A stretch of DNA of 64,000 nt. Origin: Chenggangzhangella methanolivorans (GTDB lineage: Bacteria; Pseudomonadota; Alphaproteobacteria; Rhizobiales; Methylopilaceae). Below, piece after piece: positions 56,859-64,000 of the stretch. The stretch spans positions 2,381,501-2,445,500 of the forward strand of contig NZ_CP081869.1 in assembly GCF_019797865.1 (NCBI RefSeq). The letters run 5' to 3'. Under the pieces are notes generated by a model. That model made no database searches. It was not told where the DNA came from and saw only the letters and a list, made by a program, of their open reading frames with translations. A program made the translations under genes and the position numbers. Each line of letters opens with the position of its first letter. Within the stretch, counting starts at the first letter, position 1.

Positions 56859-57350
56859 TCACCAAAACCGGCTGCCCGGCACGCCTTTGAATGGTCCGGC
56901 CTCGCGGGGGGTGATCCAGCCGCCATAGAAGCCACCGGGCTGTGGCGTCACCTGCTCGCCGTCGATCAGGCACTGGTCGAATGGCGCGGCATAGAAGGCA
57001 ATGTGATCCCGCAGCAACGCGAAGGCCGGGGTCGGCTGCGCGTAGCTCCAGGCGACGTCGCGGAAAATTTCGCCCTGCAGGGTGACGTCGAAATAGTTTG
57101 CCGCTCCCTTCCATTCGCAGAACGACGATCCAGACGAGCGGGCGAGCGCCGTCTGGTCGATGTCATCGGGCGGAAAATAGTAGCTAGGCGGATGACTGGT
57201 CTCGAGCGTCCGCACCGCCCGTCTCGTGTCGGCGAGCGTGACGCCGCGATGCACGATGGTGATGCGGCGCTCGCAGGCCTTGGCGATGGCAGGGCGCGGA
57301 TAGGACCACGCTTTCCTGGCCGGGCGTCGTCGGTCGGGCGTCGGCCTCAC
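56859..57350 (-). CDS. DUF427 domain-containing protein
   Basis: A 163-residue protein matching the DUF427 beta-tent fold. AWSYPRPAIAKACERRITIVH, LADTRRAVRTLETSHPPSYYFP, SFCEWKGAANYFDV, FRDVAWSYAQPTPAFALLRDHIAFY and VTPQPGGFYGGWITP are all family blocks. Function unknown. GTG 57350 overlaps the stop of the DCC gene (GTGA), so the two are translated in tandem. Confidence 0.9.
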   Translation of the reverse strand: MRPTPDRRRPARKAWSYPRPAIAKACERRITIVHRGVTLADTRRAVRTLETSHPPSYYFPPDDIDQTALARSSGSSFCEWKGAANYFDVTLQGEIFRDVAWSYAQPTPAFALLRDHIAFYAAPFDQCLIDGEQVTPQPGGFYGGWITPREAGPFKGVPGSRFW

Positions 57351-57718
57351 TTCGTCGACCGCCCGGGGACAGTGGTCGCGCCCAAGGCGCGCTGGAGCCT
57401 CGGCCGGACCTTCAGGAAACGTCCGTAGAGCTTTTCGAGCCCTGCGAGCACGAAGCGGTTGCGGGCGACCAGGCCCAAGGGCCTAGCATCGGGATCGCGC
57501 GCCACATCGCGGCGAACGCCGCTGCGCCGCTGAGGATTTGACCGTTCTCGCGCGCATGGAACCGCGAAAGCAGTGCGGCGCGATCAATCGGACAGGCCTC
57601 ATCGGATCGGTCGACGACGGAATTCGATTGCGTCGCGGCGATCGAGCCGCCGCATGACCGCGATCTCGCGGCGGCAGAGCGGACACCCGTCGTCGTACCA
57701 GACCAGTACCTTCGCCAT
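57347..57718 (-). CDS. DCC-family thiol-disulfide oxidoreductase-like protein, two frameshifts
   Basis: A ~124-residue thioredoxin-like protein. MAKVLVWYDDGCPLCRREIAVM contains the CPLC redox pair and the DxxCPLC pattern that names the family. Past an extra C (~57620) come DEACPIDRAALLSRFHA and GAAAFAAMWRAIP, then past a lost base (~57484) PLGLVARNRFVLAGLEKLYGRFLK. Only short, local breaks interrupt. It shares a transcript with the DUF427 gene. Confidence 0.85.
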
Positions 57719-57882
57719 TCAACGCCTTTCCGAAGCTAAGGCGACCGGACGCCTTCTCTCTCGCCTACGTTTCATGGACCGCGTTCGGATCCACAACGGC
57801 AAGACCTGAAAGCCGCAGTAAGGTGGCGGACAAGGGGATCACAGGGCGGCCGCTGCAGCGGCTCGGCCCTTTCAGGAGCGTC

Positions 57883-58808
57883 ATGAAGCCGGTTTGGATG
57901 ATCGCCCTGGTCGTGCTGGGGGTCCTCGTCTCGTGTCTCATCGTCTGGCTGTGGACGCCTGACAAACCCCGCGCCGAACTCGATCGGAAATACCTTGCCG
58001 CGCCAAGCGATCTTCTGGACGTCGCGGGTCTTCGCCTTCATGTGCGCGACAGCGGCCCGAAGGACGCGCCCGCGCTCGTGCTGCTCCACGGCTTTGCTTC
58101 GAGCCTCCATACCTGGGAGCCCTGGGCCAGGATCCTGGAGGCCGACCATAGGGTCGTGCGGCTCGACCTGCCCGGTGCCGGACTGACGGGGCCGGATCCG
58201 AAAGGGGACTATTCGCAAAAGCGGATGGAGGCCGTTGTCCTTGCGCTCATGGATCGGCTGGGCCTTCAGCGCGCGACGCTCGTCGGTAACTCGATGGGAG
58301 GTCGGGTCGCGTGGGCGTTCGCCGCCGCTCATCCCAAGCGCGTCGACAAGCTCGTGTTGATCTCGCCGGACGGGTTCGCGAGCCCAGGCCGCGCCTACGG
58401 CCAGAGGTTCGAGGCGCCGGCGATGCTCAAGATCATGACCCGCGTGTTGCCGCGGCGTTCGTGCGCCCGCAGCTCGCCTCCGCGTACGGCGACCCGGAGC
58501 GCCTGACGGACGCAACGTTCGAGCGGTATTACGACCTGCTGCTCGCGCCCGGCGCCCGAGCGGCTATGATCGCGACGATGGAGCAGACGGTGATCTTCGA
58601 TCCAGCTCCGGCCCTGGCGCGGATTAAAGCGCCGACGCTGCTGCTATGGGGCGAGCGGGACGCGCTGATCCCGTTCTCGAACGCCGCCGACTATCTCAAG
58701 GCGCTACCCGCCGCGCGCCTCGTCTCGTTTCCGACGCTCGGGCATGTACCGTTCGAAGAAGCGCCGCAGGATACGATCGGGGCGCTTCGCTCTTTCTTGG
58801 CGGAATAG
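57883..58808 (+). CDS. Alpha/beta hydrolase, one frameshift
   Basis: A ~308-residue hydrolase with an N-terminal membrane helix (VWMIALVVLGVLVSCLIVWLW). LVLLHGFASSLHTWEPWA gives the oxyanion HG loop, LVGNSMGGRVAW the nucleophile elbow and FPTLGHVPFEEAP the catalytic His, with LLWGERDALIPF before it. One G is missing near 58450. ATG 57883 follows an AGGAG sequence at 57874-57878. The substrate is unknown. Confidence 0.88.
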
Positions 58809-59017
58809 GGGCTGGGCTTTGGGAGCTTCGTCGCCGACTGACGGCGCAGGTCGCGACAAGCAGGCCGACGTACTTTGGGCGCGCCAGGCGGGAGGGTCCG
58901 TCGAGGCGTGCTGAGGGTCGCCATGCCAGTCGTCGTCGCGCCCCTTTAAATTTGCCGGACACTTCCGGCATTGGTTTACACCTGCGGCCAAGCGCGTTGC
59001 CATCGCTGCTATAAACG

Positions 59018-59236
59018 ATGCGAACGCCCGAGATATGGACAAAGCAGGAGCGGCTCGTGAAAGAGCGATTTGAACGGCATCGCCAGCCGTGGACTGGTGA
59101 GGAGCTCGCGAAACTAAAGCTACTGGCCGGGAAGGGCATGGCGCTGACGGCGATCTCAAAGGCGCTGATCCGCAGCGAGGAATCCATCAAGGACCGCGCA
59201 AAGCTCGACGGCATCGGGATCGCCAAGCTCCGTTAG
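59018..59236 (+). CDS. Small helix-turn-helix-like protein
   Basis: A 72-residue basic protein. PWTGEELAKLKLLAGKGMALTAISKALIRSEESIKDRA (in pieces) is a SANT/Myb-like or GcrA-type helix-turn-helix in which Trp starts helix 1 and SEESIKDRA is the recognition helix. Such short proteins occur in Hyphomicrobiales and may regulate transcription, but I know of no study. The gene stands alone. Confidence 0.65.
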   Translation: MRTPEIWTKQERLVKERFERHRQPWTGEELAKLKLLAGKGMALTAISKALIRSEESIKDRAKLDGIGIAKLR

Positions 59237-59420
59237 CCGCGAGCGCATGGAGAAAACGACAGCACGACCCAACCCGGCCGCAGGTCGTTAGCCCGATCGC
59301 CACATGACATGACGCAACCGCGGTCGTCGCAGTCGAGGAGCTAGAGCCGGAGCCTCGCCCGGCCTTCTGGCCATTCCTTGCTGGAAGCACAGATAGCGGC
59401 GCTGAGCCCGGAGACCGTCG

Positions 59421-60881
59421 ATGGACGCCCCCACCGCCGCGATCAAGACAGACCGAGCCGCGCTTCAGCAGGTGATCGCCGGCCTGACCGACGGAATCAT
59501 CTTGGTCGAGCCGGACCAATCGATCTCGTGGGCGAACGCGGCGGCGCTCGCCATGCATGGGATCGAGGAGCTCGAGGGGCTTGGTGGTTCCGTCGATGGC
59601 TACCGGCAGCGCTTCAGGCTGCGCTTCCGGAACAACCATCCGCTGCCGGAGGGGAAGTACCCCCTCGACCGCGTCATCGAAGGGGAGGTATTTGACGACG
59701 TGACGGTCGAGGTGTCTCCCGCTTCCGACCCTGACATTACCTGGGTGCACACCATCCGCAGCCTCGTAGTCGTCGACCGCGGCGGGGAGCCGGAGCTGCT
59801 TGTCCTCATCGTGAAGGATGAGACCGAGCGCTTCGAGGCCGAAGATCGCTTCGAGGGCGCTTTCAACGCCAATCCGGCGCCGGCCCTGATCTGCCGCGCC
59901 GCCGACCAAGTCTACGTGCGGGTAAACCAAGGCTTCATGGACATGACGGGCCATGACCGCAGCACGGTTGTCGGCAAGACGGTGCGCGAGTTCGACGTCT
60001 TCTCAGGCGGCGAACGCCACGATCTCGCCCATGAGCGCATCTCAGAAGGACGCGCGGTCACGCAGATGGAGGCGGAGGTTCCGCTGCCGGACGGGACCGG
60101 GCGCGCGGTCATCGTGGCGGGGCAGCCGATCGAGGTGGGCGGCGAGCCATGCATCCTCTTCACCTTCGCCGACCTCGAGCCGCGCCGAAAAGCCGAGATC
60201 TCGCTGCGAAAGACCGAAGAGCGCTTCGCGAAGTCATTCCGGCTCTCGCCGGTGGCCGGCGCCATCACGCGGCTTGCCGACCACGCTTTCATCGAGGTCA
60301 ACCAGGCGTTCGAGGCGCTAAGCGGCTACTCCGACGTCGACCTGACCGGACGCGCCGCGGCTGACGTCCGGCTCTGGTCGGATCCTGCTGCTCGCCGTTC
60401 GGTCGAAGGCGATCTCCGGGATGGGCGCGGCGTGCAGAACGCGCCGATCGTCATGCGGACGAAGGAAGGCGCCGAGGTTGATTGCCTTGTGTCGGCCGAG
60501 ACCGTCGAGATCAACGACGAGGCCTGCGTGCTGTGGGTCGTGCAGGATGTGACCGAACGGAAGAAGACCGAGGACGAGCTGATCGCGGCGATCGAGAGCG
60601 TGATGGCAGACACATCCTGGTTTAGCCGCACCGTGGTCGAGAAGCTCGCCAACCTCCGCCAGACCTCCCGCAAGCCCGGCCCCGGGATCGGGATCGGCGA
60701 CCTGACCGACCGGGAGCGGCAGATCCTCGGCCTCATTTCCGAAGGCTGCGACAACGTCGCTATGAGCGACCGGCTTGGCCTGTCGACCAACACAGTCCGC
60801 AATCATGTGGCGTCGCTGTTCCGCAAAATCGGGGTAAACCGCCGAGCCGCCGCCGTGGTCTGGGCGCGCGAGCGAGGGTGA
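59421..60881 (+). CDS. Triple-PAS LuxR-type transcriptional regulator
   Basis: A 486-residue cytosolic protein with three PAS domains (about 15-135, 140-260 and 265-385) and a C-terminal LuxR/FixJ helix-turn-helix (about 418-480: LTDRERQILGLISEGCDNVAMSDRLGLSTNTVRNHVASLFRK in pieces). There is no kinase, receiver or membrane helix, so it would sense a ligand or redox state directly. Stress genes follow (csbD, membrane protein), which may be its targets. PAS ligands cannot be told from sequence. Confidence 0.88.
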   Translation: MDAPTAAIKTDRAALQQVIAGLTDGIILVEPDQSISWANAAALAMHGIEELEGLGGSVDGYRQRFRLRFRNNHPLPEGKYPLDRVIEGEVFDDVTVEVSPASDPDITWVHTIRSLVVVDRGGEPELLVLIVKDETERFEAEDRFEGAFNANPAPALICRAADQVYVRVNQGFMDMTGHDRSTVVGKTVREFDVFSGGERHDLAHERISEGRAVTQMEAEVPLPDGTGRAVIVAGQPIEVGGEPCILFTFADLEPRRKAEISLRKTEERFAKSFRLSPVAGAITRLADHAFIEVNQAFEALSGYSDVDLTGRAAADVRLWSDPAARRSVEGDLRDGRGVQNAPIVMRTKEGAEVDCLVSAETVEINDEACVLWVVQDVTERKKTEDELIAAIESVMADTSWFSRTVVEKLANLRQTSRKPGPGIGIGDLTDRERQILGLISEGCDNVAMSDRLGLSTNTVRNHVASLFRKIGVNRRAAAVVWARERG

Positions 60882-60935
60882 CGGGCGAGGCGGCAGTTGA
60901 AAGCAAGCGGCGGCCGTCGCGCTGACAGGTCCCAG

Positions 60936-60956
60936 AATACCAATCTGACTGGTATT
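60936..60956. promoter_or_regulatory. Inverted repeat upstream of csbD
   Basis: AATACCA and TGGTATT are perfect 7-bp arms separated by 7 bases (ATCTGAC), about 97 bp before the csbD start and 55 bp after the PAS-LuxR stop. The size and symmetry suit a dimeric helix-turn-helix protein, such as the LuxR-type product of the upstream gene. Confidence 0.55.
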
Positions 60957-61052
60957 TGCGGTTCTATCGTCGAAGGTGGCGTCGATCCATCTCCATTCCA
61001 TCGAAGGCGGCGCGCCAACCCGGCGGCCGCTAGATCCTGATGGGAGACGAAC

Positions 61053-61235
61053 ATGGACAAGAACCGCATCGAAGGCGCCGCCAGGGAAGCCAAGGGCTCG
61101 GTCAAGGAAGCGATCGGCAAGCTGACGGGCAACAAGACGACCGAGGCCGAAGGCAAGGCTGAAAAGACCGAGGGCAAGGTCCAGGGCACGGTCGGTAAGG
61201 CCGCCGACGCCGCGCGGGACGCTCTCAAGAAGTGA
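61053..61235 (+). CDS. CsbD family stress protein
   Basis: A 60-residue, highly charged helical protein (MDKNRIEGAAREAKGSVKEA, then repeated KTEGKVQG-type heptads). This is the CsbD/YjbJ pattern, general-stress proteins of unknown mechanism. It has a GGGAG ribosome binding site and its own promoter region with an inverted repeat. A GC hairpin follows the stop. Confidence 0.92.
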   Translation: MDKNRIEGAAREAKGSVKEAIGKLTGNKTTEAEGKAEKTEGKVQGTVGKAADAARDALKK

Positions 61236-61244
61236 CCTGAGCTT

Positions 61245-61269
61245 GGCGGGACGCGGTGCGCGTCCCGCC
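61245..61269 (+). terminator. GC-rich hairpin after csbD
   Basis: GGCGGGACGC and GCGTCCCGCC form a perfect 10-bp stem with a 5-base loop, 9 bp after the csbD stop. There is no T tract, so it may stabilise mRNA or terminate weakly rather than act as a standard terminator. Confidence 0.6.
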
Positions 61270-61325
61270 CGTCCGCCACCGGACGAAATCATCCTTCCAA
61301 AACTGAAAAGCCCCAGGAGGGCGAC

Positions 61326-62204
61326 ATGACAGACACCTCCATCAATGGAGGCGGAGCGCTTGCGCACGCCGACGACCGCACCGCCGCCCTCAATCAGATT
61401 TCGTGGGGCGCCGTCTTCGCGGGCGTCGTCGTGGCTCTGACGGTCCAGCTCGTCCTCAACCTGCTCGGCGTCGGGATCGGAGCCGCGGTCATCGACCCCG
61501 GCACGTCCGACAATCCGACCGCGGGCGCGTTCTCGATCGCGGGCGGCGTTTGGTATCTGGTAGCCGGCCTAATCGGCGCGTTCGCGGGCGGATATGTATC
61601 TAGCCGTGTGTCGGGCCGTCCGATCAAGGCTGTCGGCGGGCTTCATGGCCTCACGACCTGGGCCGCCACGACGCTCGTGATCCTCTATCTTCTGACGACC
61701 TCGGTCGGCTCGCTGATCGGCGGCGCCTTTGGCGGCCTATCGAGCGTCATCGGCGGCGCAGGCGGCGTCGCGTCCACGGCCATTCAGGCCGCGGCACCGA
61801 CCGTCGCGACGATGAACCCGCTGCAGGAGATCGAGCGCCAGGTCCGGACCGCGGGCGAAGGACAGGATCCCGAAGCGCTCAAGTCGGGCGCGGCCGCCGC
61901 TGTTCAAGCCGTCCTGACCGGCGATCCCGCCAAGGCCGACGAGGCCCGCACCCGGGCCGCGGACGCTGTCGCACGAGCGCAGAACATCAGCACAGACCAG
62001 GCCCGTACGCAGGTCAGCGAATATGAGGCGCGCTACCGCCAGACTGTCGAGCAGGCCAGGCAGAAGACGCAGGCCGCGGCGGTCACGGCCACCAAGGTCG
62101 TGTCTCGCGGCGCTCTGCTCGGCTTCCTCGCCTTGGTGCTGGCGGCAGTCGCCGCTTGGTTCGGTGGCGTCGCCGGCACTGCCCGCGCGGCCCGCCGGAT
62201 CTGA
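61326..62204 (+). CDS. Multi-pass membrane protein of unknown function
   Basis: A 292-residue protein. Three or four helices occupy residues 25-145 (SWGAVFAGVVVALTVQLVLNLLGV; VWYLVAGLIGAFAGGYVSSR; LTTWAATTLVILYLLTTSVG, written in parts), then a soluble, Ala/Gln/Arg-rich coiled-coil region (165-255), then a last helix (LGFLALVLAAVAAWFGGVAG). Similar proteins are called PhnA-like or YrzE-like, with no known role. It follows csbD and probably belongs to a stress regulon. Confidence 0.75.
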   Translation: MTDTSINGGGALAHADDRTAALNQISWGAVFAGVVVALTVQLVLNLLGVGIGAAVIDPGTSDNPTAGAFSIAGGVWYLVAGLIGAFAGGYVSSRVSGRPIKAVGGLHGLTTWAATTLVILYLLTTSVGSLIGGAFGGLSSVIGGAGGVASTAIQAAAPTVATMNPLQEIERQVRTAGEGQDPEALKSGAAAAVQAVLTGDPAKADEARTRAADAVARAQNISTDQARTQVSEYEARYRQTVEQARQKTQAAAVTATKVVSRGALLGFLALVLAAVAAWFGGVAGTARAARRI

Positions 62205-62338
62205 CCCGAACCGCCCGGGCCGCCCCCAGCCCGGGCGCAGGTGGGGGTGCGACCGCCCCAATGCGCCTCCGCCGGGGGCGGGGTCGCTAACAGGCGTCCC
62301 GCCCCAAAACTCTGCTGTTGATGTGAAGGAGACTGGTT

Positions 62339-62584
62339 ATGGCGTTCGATGACGATAGCGAGATGGCTCCTGATTTCCTCGCCCGAACGGTCCCTCCGAC
62401 CCATTTCACCGCGGCCCATCTTCATGACCGGAACGACCGCATTTGGGCTGTGCTCAGCCAGCCGTCGGGCGCGATCGCGGAGGATGACCAGGGCGATCTT
62501 CTCATGCACCTGACGGAAGACGAGGCGTCCGCTCTCGCTGCCGAGATGTCTGCCGGCCTCAGAAAGAATAATTCCGTGGACTGA
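62339..62584 (+). CDS. Small acidic protein of unknown function
   Basis: An 81-residue soluble, acidic protein (MAFDDDSEMAPDFLARTVPP, then HDRNDRIWAVLSQPSG). No domain is recognisable. The 134-bp gap upstream is GC-rich, and a GAAGGAG ribosome binding site precedes the ATG. The gene ends before a convergent gene. Composition matches the region. Confidence 0.55.
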   Translation: MAFDDDSEMAPDFLARTVPPTHFTAAHLHDRNDRIWAVLSQPSGAIAEDDQGDLLMHLTEDEASALAAEMSAGLRKNNSVD

Positions 62585-62676
62585 GGGGACGATCAGCCCG
62601 GCGCGACGCGATTCAGCGAGGTCTGCTTATCGGCGCGGATCGAAGTTCCGCTTTTGGCGCCAAGCCGATCGAACGC

Positions 62677-63240
62677 TTAGGACTTGCCGCCCGTCTGAGT
62701 GTACTGCTCAGGGTTCAGCATGTAACGCTTCACTAGGAACTTGATCGAGTGTTGCCACGACTCGTCGTTGTTGCCGCGCAGGTCGACGCTCTTAACGAAC
62801 ACCTGCTTCCCGGTCTTCACGTCGGTCATGTAGACGTTCACATTCAGGATCAGCTCCGAGACCTTCTGGACCTCGATCCAGGCGACCTGATCGACGTCGA
62901 GCTCCTTGCCGTACCGCGTCTCGCAGCCCGCGCACTCGCCCATCTTCTGGTCCTGCATGATCCGCTCCTGAACAGCCGGATCGACAGGCTTGAAGCTGTA
63001 CTTGCCCGACTTTTCGAGCATCGACTTGAAGGTGTCGACCATCGCCGACATCCGCTTGCGCTCGGCCTCGCTCGTCGGGACCCACTCGGCATGGTCGTTC
63101 TGGAAGTAGGTGTTCAGCACGGCGGTCGAGATCGGCGCCTCTGCCCGAGCGGCCGCGGGCACCAAGCCGATGGCGAGCGCCGCCAGCAGCGGCGCGCCGA
63201 AGTACTTGAGGCTCATTCTGGGGGTGGGTTCGTTCGTCAT
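62677..63240 (-). CDS. Exported DUF2380/DUF3280-like protein
   Basis: A 187-residue exported protein. The signal peptide (YFGAPLLAALAIGLVPAAARA) is followed by EAPISTAVLNTYFQNDHAEWVP, a SEAERKRMSAMVDTFKSMLEK helix, a Cys pair (GECAGCETRYG), VAWIEVQKVSELILNVNVYM and SIKFLVKRYML. This is the pattern of the family encoded beside PQQ-methanol-dehydrogenase-related two-component systems. ATG 63240 is chosen because the mature N-terminus fits. It is divergent from the sensor kinase gene. Confidence 0.78.
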   Translation of the reverse strand: MTNEPTPRMSLKYFGAPLLAALAIGLVPAAARAEAPISTAVLNTYFQNDHAEWVPTSEAERKRMSAMVDTFKSMLEKSGKYSFKPVDPAVQERIMQDQKMGECAGCETRYGKELDVDQVAWIEVQKVSELILNVNVYMTDVKTGKQVFVKSVDLRGNNDESWQHSIKFLVKRYMLNPEQYTQTGGKS

Positions 63241-63397
63241 CGGGCTCTCCCTTTTCGTTGCGGAGAGCATGCCGCCGCGGGCGCCGGTTCCGGAACGGCG
63301 GATGGCATCCGAAGGTTTGGGCAAAAAGCCTGACTTTCTCGGGCGAGCGTCCGGGCGCCGCGACCGCGTGCTATCGGTAGTGCCGTCGAGGAACTCC

Positions 63398-64000
63398 ATG
63401 AGCCAGCCGATCGCATCGAACGGGCCGAGCCCTGGCCGCCGCACAGCAATCGACCTGAGGTGGGCGCTCGTCGTCCGGATCATTCTTGTGGCGCTGTTGT
63501 GCGTGGCTGGAGCCGCGGCCTTCACCCTGCGCAACATTGCAACCGAGGCGGACGCGCAAAACGAGGACACGGCCGGATCCGTTGCGCAGCACCTCAGGAC
63601 CCAGCTCTTCAGGATCGAGACCCAGCTCGATCGGGCCGACCGCTTCCCAGACTGGGAGGCCGTCACGAACTACACGCTCCGCCCCGGCCAGTGCGTCCAG
63701 CTACTGCATCCCAACGGCGCCCTGCGGAACTCGGTCTGCGCCGGCACCGACCAACGGTCCTTGCGGGCGCCGGGCTGGTTCACCGCCGGCTACTGCGCGC
63801 TGTTCCCCGAAGGCTCGACCGCCGAGCGGGCGCTGGCTTCGCGAGGGGCGACGAAGGGAACGGTCAGGGCGACGATCGCGCCGGAAGCGGTGGCCGAGCG
63901 GGCGTGGCATGAGCTGTCCCGCATGCTGGGCGTCTGGACCGCCATGGTCGTGGCTCTCTGCATCCTCGTCTACGTCGTCGTGCATCACGCCCTCAAGCCC
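63398..64000 (+). CDS. MoxY-like sensor histidine kinase, N-terminal part
   Basis: The first 201 codons of a kinase that runs off the right edge with no stop. A membrane helix near 26-46 (IILVALLCVAGAAAFTL) and a second helix (VWTAMVVALCILVYVVVHH) flank a ~120-residue periplasmic domain with four cysteines (GQCVQLL, SVCAG, GYCAL and C at the second helix). The layout is that of LapD_MoxY_N-type sensors, as in MoxY of the MoxYX methanol regulatory pair. The kinase core lies outside the window. Confidence 0.7.
   Translation, partial: MSQPIASNGPSPGRRTAIDLRWALVVRIILVALLCVAGAAAFTLRNIATEADAQNEDTAGSVAQHLRTQLFRIETQLDRADRFPDWEAVTNYTLRPGQCVQLLHPNGALRNSVCAGTDQRSLRAPGWFTAGYCALFPEGSTAERALASRGATKGTVRATIAPEAVAERAWHELSRMLGVWTAMVVALCILVYVVVHHALKP

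Noticed and set aside
60900-61052. EcfG-type general stress promoter upstream of csbD
   Set aside because: No GGAAC...CGTT pair at proper spacing could be found on the correct strand.

Overview
The window is high-GC DNA (about 70% G+C by eye) from an alphaproteobacterium of the order Hyphomicrobiales (Rhizobiales), probably near the Methylobacterium/Methylopila/Methylocystis-type methylotrophs. The evidence is gene order and gene type: lpoA/LppC-rsmI-yraN-gshB, plsC-ydcF-ftsX-ftsE-MJ0042 zinc ribbon-hpt-CpdR-like regulator, aroB-aroK beside xerD and accA, a C4-type 5-aminolevulinate synthase, a fused cysN/cysC, and a MoxY-like sensor with a DUF2380/DUF3280-type exported protein at the right edge. 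The genus is inference only. No rRNA, tRNA, phage or CRISPR was seen.

Layout. 1-48.5 kb is mainly chromosomal housekeeping: an SDR fragment, an EamA transporter, a two-component system, metX, mepA, gshB, yraN, rsmI, an LppC-type lipoprotein, a TraB/GumN protein, gpmA, dapB, an iron ABC importer (fbpA, fbpB) next to hemA, DUF2125 and ChaC-like genes, plsC/ydcF/ftsX/ftsE, hpt and a CpdR-like regulator, a capsule-export pair (a degenerate KpsT-like ATPase and a KpsE-like protein) with a glycosyltransferase, gcdH, pgm, an aspartic protease, cysN/C and cysD, aroB/aroK, xerD, accA, an L,D-transpeptidase, a zinc-type TonB receptor, an I78 protease inhibitor and an SDR. At 48.66-49.95 kb an IS3-type element abuts a truncated HAD hydrolase gene. 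50-64 kb is more accessory and stress-related: PHB-depolymerase-type esterase with a CopG regulator, a PPOX-like stress protein, a large hybrid histidine kinase, DCC and DUF427 genes, an alpha/beta hydrolase, a triple-PAS LuxR regulator, CsbD, and a divergent pair (DUF2380-like protein and MoxY-like sensor) at the edge.

Intergenic space is rich in palindromic dispersed repeats of several families. These include two inverted pairs of a ~47-bp element (one inside the mepA signal-peptide region, one splitting cysD from cysN) and a six-unit, ~198-bp tandem array at 43997-45082.

An important caveat: about twenty genes carry frameshifts, nearly all 1-2 base length differences at short homopolymers or GC dinucleotide runs. 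Conserved protein sequence continues across each break. Most look like sequencing or consensus errors rather than real pseudogenes, so these genes are described as reconstructed proteins and the shift positions are given.

The most interesting biological leads are the KpsT-like ATPase that has lost its Walker A lysine, signature motif and H-loop beside a KpsE-like partner, the three 11-bp-spaced direct repeats just upstream of the copG-esterase operon, the GGAA microsatellite beside a Fur/Irr-like box upstream of fbpA, and the repeat insertions within coding or operon sequence.
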